A stretch of DNA of 41,383 nucleotides, taken from positions 1-41,383 of the forward strand of contig JAKFEW010000014.1 of assembly GCA_036675505.1 (NCBI GenBank), written 5' to 3'. A program made the position numbers and the translations under genes. Positions 23,907 to 30,336 of the stretch are shown here, one piece after another. The notes beneath the pieces are model-generated. The model ran no database searches. It saw only the letters and a list, made by a program, of their open reading frames with translations, and was not told the origin of the DNA. Within the stretch, counting starts at the first letter, position 1. Every line of letters starts with the position of its first letter. The stretch comes from JAKFEW01 sp036675505. Its GTDB lineage: Bacteria; Cyanobacteriota; Sericytochromatia; S15B-MN24; JAQBPE01.

Positions 23907-24874
23907 AGGCGCGTGCCCGCGCCGGTTGCCATGGCGCGGTCGTAGAGCAGCTTCGCCGTCACCATGTCGTCGATCGCGATGCCCATGTTCATCGCGAAGA
24001 TCGTCTCCTTGTCGTGCTGGCGCCTGGGCTTGCGGCCCGTCACCACGTCGCCGAGGTCCGCGTGGATCACGGGCGGGATGTTCTGGAAGAAGACGTGGTG
24101 CGCCTTGGTGGCGAGCAGCTGGTCCACGTCGTCGGCGATGAAGCGATCGCAGGCGGCCATCGCCTGGCCCGACCAGGCCGAGTCGTAGTCGAGCGAGACG
24201 GCCAGCGCGCCTTCCTCGAGCATCCCGAGCGCCATCGGCGGGGTCGGCTCCTTCACGATCGGGATCGCGGTGGTCACCACGTCGGCCCTGTGCGCGACCT
24301 CGCGCGGCGAGTCGCAGACAGTGAACTGCAGCCCGGGCAGCTTGGCTGACATCTCGCCGATGAAGTTCGCGGTGGCGGTGCGGTAGACGTCGTAGCAGCG
24401 CACCTCGCGCAGCGACGGCATGACCTCGAAGAGCGCGAGCAGGCTCGTGCGCGCCTGCACGCCGCAGCCGACGAAGGCCGCCACCGTCGCGTGGTCGCGC
24501 ACGAAGTACTTCGCCGCCACGCCGACGCTCGCGCCGGTGCGCATGGCGGTGATCCAGGCGCAGTCCATCACGGCGATCGGGATGCCGGTGGCGGGGTCGT
24601 TGAGCACCAGCAGGCCCGTGATGTAGGGCAGCCCCTTCTCGAGGTTCTGCGGGTAGCCCGAGACCCACTTCACGCCCGCCGCCTCGACCCCCTGCACGTA
24701 CGCCGGCATCGCGTGGATGAAGGCGTCGCCCGAAGGGTGGATACCCGGCTTGGGCGGCATCTCGGTCTTGCCTTCGCCTTTGAGGCGAAAGCCCGTCTCG
24801 ACGGCCTCGAGGACTTCCTTCATGCCGACGCCCAGGGCCTCGACGTCCGCGCGGGAGAGGTACAGCAGCTTCAT
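23897..24874 (-). CDS. Ornithine cyclodeaminase / mu-crystallin family protein
   Basis: NAD(P)-dependent enzyme family that includes ornithine cyclodeaminase, alanine dehydrogenase (archaeal) and ketimine reductases. Start ATG 24874 (MKLLYLSRADVEALG) is preferred over 24883 because an extended -10 sequence (TGATAAAAT) overlaps the upstream ATG, and TAAAAT ends 7 nt before the chosen start. Length is 325 residues. GVKWVSGYPQN carries the conserved substrate Lys, LLVLNDPATGIPIAVMD and ITAMRTGASVGVAAK are family strings, and AAFVGCGVQAR is the nucleotide-binding turn. First gene of the set continuing into the MBL and dehydrogenase genes. Substrate unknown. Confidence 0.92.
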   Translation of the reverse strand: MKLLYLSRADVEALGVGMKEVLEAVETGFRLKGEGKTEMPPKPGIHPSGDAFIHAMPAYVQGVEAAGVKWVSGYPQNLEKGLPYITGLLVLNDPATGIPIAVMDCAWITAMRTGASVGVAAKYFVRDHATVAAFVGCGVQARTSLLALFEVMPSLREVRCYDVYRTATANFIGEMSAKLPGLQFTVCDSPREVAHRADVVTTAIPIVKEPTPPMALGMLEEGALAVSLDYDSAWSGQAMAACDRFIADDVDQLLATKAHHVFFQNIPPVIHADLGDVVTGRKPRRQHDKETIFAMNMGIAIDDMVTAKLLYDRAMATGAGTRLDL

Positions 24875-24881
24875 AGGCCGC

Positions 24882-24890
24882 ATTTTATCA
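24882..24890 (-). promoter_or_regulatory. Putative extended -10 promoter (TGATAAAAT) of the cyclodeaminase-like gene
   Basis: The minus strand reads TGATAAAAT, which matches the extended -10 form TGnTAnnnT. The hexamer ends 7 nt before ATG 24874, so the transcript would start at or beside that ATG. It directly follows the terminator hairpin of the upstream gene. Confidence 0.5.
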
Positions 24891-24895
24891 CTGAA

Positions 24896-24935
24896 GCGAA
24901 GGCGCCGGCTCCCCGGAGGGAACCGACGCCTTCGC
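24896..24935 (-). terminator. Terminator hairpin behind the RHH gene
   Basis: Arms 24896-24908 and 24923-24935 form a 13-bp stem with one G-U wobble in the minus-strand RNA; the loop can pair further (CTCC/GGAG). It sits 27 nt after the stop of the RHH gene and is followed by a weakly T-containing stretch. Confidence 0.6.
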
Positions 24936-24961
24936 GGCGGAGGGTACCGCTGCTTTTACGA

Positions 24962-25747
24962 CTACTTGAGGAGGTTGGCCTTCTTCAGCGCGTCGCGGAT
25001 CTCGTCGACGGCCTTCGTGAGCTCCTTGAGCTCGTCGCCCTGGGCGGGCACGGGCACGCCGGCGGCGGTCGCGAGCTCGCGCGAGAGGCGGCCGATGGGC
25101 GAGTTCGAGACGTCGCGCACGACCTTCGCGCCGGTGTTCTCGGCGAGCTCCTGCGCGGCCTTGACGGTGGGGTTCTCGGCGATGTCCTTGAGCGCCTTGG
25201 CGAGCGGGGAGGTCGAGAAGTCCTCGGCGGCCTTGGCGTACGAGCTGATGCCGAACTCCTTCACTTGCTTCACGGTGGCGTTCTTGCCGACCTCGTCCGC
25301 GAACTGCTGCGCGGCCTTGGCGGCGGGCGAGTCGACGAGCGCTTCGGCGGCCTTGACGGCCGGGTTCTGGAGCAGCTCGCGGGCGGCCTTCACGGCGGGC
25401 GACTCGAGCAGGTCCTGCGCGAGCTTCAGCTCGGGCAGCGTGCCCCGCAGGTTGGCGAGCAGGCGCTCGTACTTGACGTCTTCATGCTTGCTCACCAGGC
25501 CGTCGTGGATCAGCTGGTTGAGCAGGGTCTGGTAGCCGGTGTTCAGCTCGGTGGCGAGCGTCTTGGCGAGCTCGAGGTCGTCGGTGGCGACGCGCAGCGA
25601 GATCAGCTTCTTGGGGCCCGTCTCGCCGGCCTTGCCCTCGACTTCGGCCTCAACCGGCTCGGCGACTTCGGGCGCGCCGGTGGTGGCGGTTTCGACCGTG
25701 GAATCGAGCTGCTCTTCGGTGAGGATGGGGTCGGTATGCGTACCCAT
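24962..25747 (-). CDS. Ribbon-helix-helix protein with 12-residue-repeat tail
   Basis: 261 residues; ATG 25747 has an AAAGGAG site. An acidic N-terminus (1-45) is followed by KKLISLRVATDDLELAKTLA and GYQTLLNQLIHDGL (about 46-84), the pattern of a CopG/Arc/MetJ-type ribbon-helix-helix DNA-binding domain. From about 113 to 228 the chain is built of 12-residue units with a SPAVKAARELL-like core (LLESPAVKAARE, LLQNPAVKAAEA, LVDSPAAKAAQQ, FSTSPLAKALKD, IAENPTVKAAQE and others), which would form an alanine-rich helical rod. A Lys/Glu helix ends the protein. Upstream lies an array of 8-bp palindromes that such a protein could bind. The tail also resembles phasin-like or nucleoid proteins, so a structural DNA-organising role is possible. 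Function unproven. Confidence 0.75.
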   Translation of the reverse strand: MGTHTDPILTEEQLDSTVETATTGAPEVAEPVEAEVEGKAGETGPKKLISLRVATDDLELAKTLATELNTGYQTLLNQLIHDGLVSKHEDVKYERLLANLRGTLPELKLAQDLLESPAVKAARELLQNPAVKAAEALVDSPAAKAAQQFADEVGKNATVKQVKEFGISSYAKAAEDFSTSPLAKALKDIAENPTVKAAQELAENTGAKVVRDVSNSPIGRLSRELATAAGVPVPAQGDELKELTKAVDEIRDALKKANLLK

Positions 25748-25774
25748 GATCGGGCTCCTTTCGGGGGCGGATTT

Positions 25775-25810
25775 GTATATACGATATATACAGTATATAC
25801 GTGTATATAC
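25775..25810. promoter_or_regulatory. Tandem GTATATAC palindrome array (candidate RHH operator)
   Basis: GTATATAC occurs at 25775-25782, 25793-25800 and 25803-25810, with a one-base variant (ATATATAC) at 25784-25791. Starts are 9, 9 and 10 bp apart. It is the most AT-rich point of its surroundings and lies 28-63 nt before the ATG of the RHH gene, and upstream of the divergent SCO1 fusion. Arrays of short 8-bp palindromes are how MetJ-type proteins bind. Confidence 0.65.
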
Positions 25811-25856
25811 ATCTGTCAAGCGATGGATCTGGAAATTCCGAAAGCCGGCGCCGTAG

Positions 25857-25862
25857 TATGAT
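25857..25862 (+). promoter_or_regulatory. Putative -10 box (TATGAT) of the SCO1-fusion gene
   Basis: TATGAT ends 9 nt before the ATG at 25872. No ribosome site is present and an in-frame TAG at 25854 fixes the start, so the transcript is probably leaderless. Confidence 0.5.
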
Positions 25863-25871
25863 GAGCGGGCT

Positions 25872-27671
25872 ATGCAGCCAGCGCCCCCGCCCGCGATCAT
25901 CGCCGCCGAGCCCGCTTCGGCGCCTGCCGAGATCGGCCTCGTCGACGCCGACGGCCGGCCGTTCACGCTCGCGGAGCTGCGCGGCAAGTGGGTCTGGCTC
26001 TACCTCGGCTTCGCGAGCTGCCCCGACGCCTGCCCGCGCACGCTCGACAGGCTGGTCTCGGCGTTCGCCGCCCTGCCGGAGAACGCCCACGTGCAGCCGG
26101 TCTTCGTCTCGGTCGACCCGCTGCGCGACACGCCGGCGCGGCTCAAGGCCTACGCCGGGTTCTACCACCCGCGCCTCCTGGGCGCGAGCGGGCCGCACGG
26201 CGCGCTCGACGCGCTGACGGCAGCGTTGGGCACGCGCTACGAGGTGCCGGCGGGCGCCCGGCCGGATCAGGCCTACCAGGTGGCCCACCCGGACGAGGTC
26301 TTCGTGCTCGACCCGCGCGGGCGCTACGTCGCGCGCATCGACGCGCGCAAGCCGGACCTGCCTGCGCGCCTCGCGGGCGAGTTCGCCCTGTCGCTCGCCG
26401 AGTTCGCCCGCCGCGGGGCGACGCAGCCCCAGCCCCCGCCTCCGCCGTCGACCTCGGATGCCTGGTGCGGCTTGCCGGACGCGGCGGCGCTCGCCGATCC
26501 CGACCCGCTGCGCGACCCGCGCATGCACCGCGGCGCCACGCTGGGCTCGGGCACCGCCGTGCTGCCCGGCATCACGCCCATGCGCATGTGGGCCTGGAAG
26601 AACGCGGACTGGTTGTGGATGGCGCACCTGAACGCGGCCGGCGGCGTGGCTGCGCCGCATGTGCCTGGCCAGGCGACGCGCTTCGGCGTCGAGAACTGGC
26701 AGAAGCTCATGGGCACGCGCTATTGGGGGCCCGGCCTGGCGGACTTCCGCCTGATGACGAGCCTCGAGCCCTGGACCTTGCCCGCGGAGGGCGTGCCGCA
26801 GCCGCTGCAGATCGGCATGGGCCACAGCAGCTTCGATGCGCGCCCGGCGCACCACCCGCTGCTCGAGCTGGCCGGGCGCTACACCTGGACGCCCACCGCG
26901 TTTTTCTCGCTGTTCGGCTACGGCGGCCTGGTCGGCGAGCCGGCGCTCGGGCCCGGCGCGGCCATGCACAGGCCTTCGGCGGCCGACCTCCAGGCCCTGC
27001 CGCTGGCCCATCACGCGCTCGAGGCGGGCCACGGCGCGCACGGCGTGGCGACGCTCGGCGCGAGGCTGGGGGAGGTCCAGATCGAGGTCTCGCGCTTCAA
27101 TGCGCGCGTCCCGGATGCCCTGCGGCCGACGCTGCAGCTCGGCGCGCTCGATTCCTGGGCCTCGCGGCTGAGCTGGTTCCCGGGGCGGAACCTGGTCGCG
27201 CAGGCGTCCTATGGGGCGCTCGCGGGGATGCACGGGCGCGGCAGCGAGGCGCGGCGCGCGACGGCGTCGGTCATGAGCGTCTTCGCGACGCCGTTGGGCC
27301 GCTGGTCCGCGGGCCTGACCTGGGCGCAGGCCGAAGACGGCATGGCCGGCGGCCCGTCGCGGGCGTGGGGCCTGGAGAGCCAGCTCGATCGGGCCGGGCG
27401 GCAGCACTTCTACGGGCGCGCCGAGCTGCTCACGGGGCCGGCCTGGCCGGTGGCTGCCGCGGGCGGCGTGGCGGCGGTGACGGTGGGCTATGCGCACGAC
27501 CTGGGGGCGATCGACCGGGTGGCGCTGGCGCTGGGCGCGGATGTCACGGCCTATCCGGGCGCCGGTGGGCTGGTCTACGGGCCGCAGCCGACGCTGTGGC
27601 GGGCCTACTTGCGGCTGCGGCCGCCGACCTTGACGCACCCGGACGATCGGAACCAGGCCGCAGACGGCTGA
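25872..27671 (+). CDS. SCO1/SenC-type domain fused to a predicted beta-rich (barrel-like) domain
   Basis: 599 residues. Residues 1-180 form a SCO1/SenC thioredoxin-fold domain with the copper-binding CPDAC (Cys50 and Cys54) and the conserved His near 140 (VAHPDEVFVLD). After a Pro-rich linker (about 190-200) comes a 390-residue domain rich in alternating beta segments, with MHRG, WKNADWLWMAHLNAAGG, RLMTSLEPWTLP, HHPLLELAGRYTW, GLVGEPALGPGAAMHRPSA and SRFNARVPD. It resembles an uncharacterised outer-membrane-type family seen near copper genes (recalled, not searched). SCO1 helps copper delivery to cytochrome oxidase. An in-frame TAG at 25854 forces the start at ATG 25872, yet no signal peptide is visible, which is odd for an exported fusion. 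It converges on the diheme cytochrome gene. Confidence 0.8.
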   Translation: MQPAPPPAIIAAEPASAPAEIGLVDADGRPFTLAELRGKWVWLYLGFASCPDACPRTLDRLVSAFAALPENAHVQPVFVSVDPLRDTPARLKAYAGFYHPRLLGASGPHGALDALTAALGTRYEVPAGARPDQAYQVAHPDEVFVLDPRGRYVARIDARKPDLPARLAGEFALSLAEFARRGATQPQPPPPPSTSDAWCGLPDAAALADPDPLRDPRMHRGATLGSGTAVLPGITPMRMWAWKNADWLWMAHLNAAGGVAAPHVPGQATRFGVENWQKLMGTRYWGPGLADFRLMTSLEPWTLPAEGVPQPLQIGMGHSSFDARPAHHPLLELAGRYTWTPTAFFSLFGYGGLVGEPALGPGAAMHRPSAADLQALPLAHHALEAGHGAHGVATLGARLGEVQIEVSRFNARVPDALRPTLQLGALDSWASRLSWFPGRNLVAQASYGALAGMHGRGSEARRATASVMSVFATPLGRWSAGLTWAQAEDGMAGGPSRAWGLESQLDRAGRQHFYGRAELLTGPAWPVAAAGGVAAVTVGYAHDLGAIDRVALALGADVTAYPGAGGLVYGPQPTLWRAYLRLRPPTLTHPDDRNQAADG

Positions 27672-27687
27672 GCGGCGCCCGGGCGGG

Positions 27688-28611
27688 TTACTTGGTCTCG
27701 CTCTTCACCGCGGGCACGGTGCGGAGGTAGGCGATCAGCGCCTTCATGTCCTCCTTGTCCATCCCGTTGTACGACGGCCACGGCATCACCGGGCTGATCA
27801 CCTTGCCGTCCGGCCGCTGCCCGAAGCGGATCGCGGCCTCGATCTGCTGATCGGTCCAGCCGCCGATGCCGGTTTCCTTGTCCTGCGTGATGTTCGGCAT
27901 GATCATGGCGTGGCCCTTGTCGCGGAACGCCTGGCCGCCGGCCAGGTCCTTGCCCGCGAGCGGCTTGCCCTTCTCCCGCGGCGTGTGGCATTCGGCGCAG
28001 CTCGCCATCTTGAGCACGTGTGCGCCACGCGCCAGGCCTGACTTGGGCGCCGCGGGGACGGCGCTCTCGAGCGGCTGGGGGATCGTGTTCACGATGACGC
28101 TGAGCGGGAAGTCGAGGTCGGTCTTGGGCACCGCGTTCTTCACCGGCTTGAGCGAGCGCAGGTAGGCCACCACCGACTGCACGTCCGCGTCGCTCATCTC
28201 CCGGAAGTTGGGGTAGGGCATCAGCGGGAAGAGCGCGTGGCCGTCCTTGCTCACGCCCTCGCGGACGGCGCGCACCACCTCGCCGTCGGTCCAATCGCCG
28301 ATGCCGGTTTCCTTGTCCGGCGTGAGGTTCGTCGCGTAGATGTCGCCCGGCAGCCCGTCGGACCGGCCGAACAGGCGGCCGCCGGCGCCTTCCATCCCCG
28401 GTCGGGGCAGGTGCTGGTCGGTCAGCGGGCTGTGACAGGCCACGCAGCCGGCCACGTGCTTCGCCAGGTATTCGCCGCGTTTCACGCGCTCGGGCGTCAG
28501 CGCGATCTTCAAGTCCGGCGCGGGCCGGCTCGCAGCCTTCACGAGCGCGCAGCCGGAAGCCGCGAGCACGCACCCGACGGCGAGGGCGGCGTAGAGGTTG
28601 CGGTCGAACAT
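27688..28611 (-). CDS. Diheme cytochrome c, lipoprotein
   Basis: 307 residues from ATG 28611 (MFDRNLYAALAV), with GGAAG upstream. LAASGC gives a lipidated Cys21. Two c-type haem sites are CVACH (56-60) and CAECH (205-209). Each is followed by a module of the same kind: (N)LTPDKETGIGDWTDGEV with LMPYPNF, and NITQDKETGIGGWTDQQ with VMPWPSYNGM, the Met being the probable axial ligand. The protein is thus an internal duplication of a cytochrome c domain, like alcohol- or aldehyde-dehydrogenase electron-transfer subunits. Periplasmic electron carrier anchored in a membrane. Convergent neighbour of the SCO1 fusion (16 nt between stops). A TACAAT hexamer at 28660-28655 is a possible -10. Confidence 0.92.
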   Translation of the reverse strand: MFDRNLYAALAVGCVLAASGCALVKAASRPAPDLKIALTPERVKRGEYLAKHVAGCVACHSPLTDQHLPRPGMEGAGGRLFGRSDGLPGDIYATNLTPDKETGIGDWTDGEVVRAVREGVSKDGHALFPLMPYPNFREMSDADVQSVVAYLRSLKPVKNAVPKTDLDFPLSVIVNTIPQPLESAVPAAPKSGLARGAHVLKMASCAECHTPREKGKPLAGKDLAGGQAFRDKGHAMIMPNITQDKETGIGGWTDQQIEAAIRFGQRPDGKVISPVMPWPSYNGMDKEDMKALIAYLRTVPAVKSETK

Positions 28612-28674
28612 CGGCAAATATCTTCCGGGGGTGTCGAGCGGGAAACGGGGGCGTATTGTAGCATCCCCGTCCGC

Positions 28675-29508
28675 TTACTTGCAGGCGACCGTGTAGGCGC
28701 TCGCGGCGACGGACTCGTCGATCTGGTCGCCGCTCACGGCCGGGGTGGTGAAAGTCAGGGTCGACTGGTTGTCGTTCGAGAGCTTGGTCTCGGCGGTCGC
28801 CACCTTCACGCCCTCGGCGAGCAGCCGGTAGGCCTGGCCGGCGCGCAGGTTGGTCATGGTGAACGTCTGGCCGGCGTCCGCGAGGGCCACCGTGCGCGTG
28901 TGGCGGGTGGTGAGCGTGCCGTCCGCCGCCACCTGCGACAGCGTGAGCCGCACGTGGGTGAGCTTGTTGTCGAGGCCCTTCGACACCGCCACCTTGAACG
29001 ACCCGGTGCCGGCGTAGGTGCGGTCGAGGAGCTTGCAGCGCAGCGCGACCACCGCGACCGCGGCGTCGTCGATGCTGTCCACGCCGTTCGTGGGGGTGAC
29101 GGCCGGCGTGGCGAAGTCGGTTGTGCTCGCGTCGAGGTCGCTGATGCAGGTGGCGCTGGATTCGTCGGCCGCCGAGTAGGCCTCGGCGCGCAGGCGGTAG
29201 CGGGTGCCTGCGCGCAGGTTGCCGAGGGCGACCGGGCTCGCCAGCGCGGCGGCGGCGACGGCCTTGGTGGCGCCGGTCTCGCGCCAGCCGCCGTCGTCGG
29301 CGAGCAGCACGAGCTTCACGTGGTCCACGTCGGCGGCCGTGTACGCCTTGAGGGTGGCCTGGAGCCGGTAGCCGAACGCGACGCGGGCGGTCATGGGCAC
29401 CGCGTCGGCGGAAGTCACGCCGGTGGGGACCGCCACGCCGACGGGCGCTGAGCAGCCCGTGAGCACCGCCGCCAGCAGCAGGCTCAGGCAGGCCAGCCAG
29501 GCGCCCAT
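28675..29508 (-). CDS. Lipoprotein with two copies of a DxDHVxLxL beta domain (A)
   Basis: 277 residues; ATG 29508 with a GAGG site. LTGC sets Cys19. The mature part has two related beta-sandwich-like domains: ADVDHVKLVLLADDGG with ALGNLRAGTRYRLRAEAY, and NKLTHVRLTLSQVAADG with MTNLRAGQAYRLLAEG, separated by TTDFATPAVTPTNGVDSIDDA. It closely resembles the neighbouring protein at 29538-30161, so the pair is a tandem duplication. I do not know the family; the NLRAGxxYRxxAE pattern recalls fibronectin type III/Ig-like folds. Probably an outer-surface or periplasmic anchored protein. Confidence 0.78.
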   Translation of the reverse strand: MGAWLACLSLLLAAVLTGCSAPVGVAVPTGVTSADAVPMTARVAFGYRLQATLKAYTAADVDHVKLVLLADDGGWRETGATKAVAAAALASPVALGNLRAGTRYRLRAEAYSAADESSATCISDLDASTTDFATPAVTPTNGVDSIDDAAVAVVALRCKLLDRTYAGTGSFKVAVSKGLDNKLTHVRLTLSQVAADGTLTTRHTRTVALADAGQTFTMTNLRAGQAYRLLAEGVKVATAETKLSNDNQSTLTFTTPAVSGDQIDESVAASAYTVACK

Positions 29509-29537
29509 CGTCGCGTCCTCGGTTCGCTCGTGCCGGC

Positions 29538-30161
29538 CTAGAAGGTCTCGTCGCTGCCGGTGTTCACGATCGTGCCGTTGGTGACGGCGACGCCGCCGTT
29601 CGACGCCGCGTTGCCGGCGTAGGTCTTGTCCTCGAGGCGCACGGGGATCGTGACGGCCTTGGTGGCGTCGTCGACGTTGTCGCCGGCGCTCGCCGAGACG
29701 AGCGAGGGGGTCGTGAAGGTGATCGCGCAGTCGGCGTCCGAGCCCGTCTCATCGACGTTGTCGATCGCGATGGTGCCCGCGGCGTCGGCGTAGGCGTGGG
29801 CCGAGATCTTGTAGCGGGTCGCCATCTTGAGGTTGCCGAGGTTCACGGCCGCGGCGAGGTCGGCGCCCGCGATGGTCTTGGTGGCGCCGGTCGCCGCGAA
29901 GGTGCCGGTGCCGTCGTCCTTGAGGAGCGTCAGCGTGACGTGGTCGATGTCGGCCGTCGCCCAGGCGGTCAGCGCCATCACGCGGTAGCCGGAGGGGCCT
30001 GTGACCTCGAGCGCGCCGGTCACGGGCACGGTGTTCTGGGCGGCGGCCTGGGCCATCGCGGCGAGCGCGCCGCCGGCGGGGCCGTTGGCGGGGGTGGCGC
30101 TGCAGCCGGCGAGCAGGGCGGCGACGGTGGCGGTGGCGGCGATGAGGTGCAGCTTCGACAT
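29538..30161 (-). CDS. Lipoprotein with a DxDHVxLxL beta domain (B)
   Basis: 207 residues; ATG 30161 (MSKLHLIAATATVA) with a GGAGG site, LLAGC giving Cys20. Paralogue of the downstream lipoprotein: ADIDHVTLTLLKDDGTGTF, GATKTIAGADLAAAVNLGNLKMATRYKISAHAYADA align with its first domain. It ends with a beta-rich TGGVAV-like region. Just 29 nt separate the two genes, so they share a transcript. The upstream frame to 30293 runs through the promoter and is rejected. Function unknown. Confidence 0.78.
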   Translation of the reverse strand: MSKLHLIAATATVAALLAGCSATPANGPAGGALAAMAQAAAQNTVPVTGALEVTGPSGYRVMALTAWATADIDHVTLTLLKDDGTGTFAATGATKTIAGADLAAAVNLGNLKMATRYKISAHAYADAAGTIAIDNVDETGSDADCAITFTTPSLVSASAGDNVDDATKAVTIPVRLEDKTYAGNAASNGGVAVTNGTIVNTGSDETF

Positions 30162-30267
30162 TGGGTGAATCCTCCATCCCTTCCGGAAATCGACCTTCGA
30201 TTTTCGGGTTGACCTCTGGGCGATCCAGCGGGCCTTGATGTTGGATTTCTCGGTCGTTGTGATCGGG

Positions 30268-30302
30268 ACTATAGACGACAGGGGAATGTACACAATCGTG
30301 TA
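30268..30302 (-). promoter_or_regulatory. Promoter with overlapping dyad for the lipoprotein pair
   Basis: On the minus strand TATAGT (30273-30268) lies 16 nt after TTGTGT (30295-30290), a usable -10/-35 pair. The -35 lies within a 14-bp dyad TACAC-AATC-GTGTA (30289-30302), a probable repressor site. The sequence is AT-rich compared with its surroundings. Confidence 0.5.
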
Positions 30303-30336
30303 ACAGTCCCCGCGCCGTCGCGGTCCTGGAATGGGG

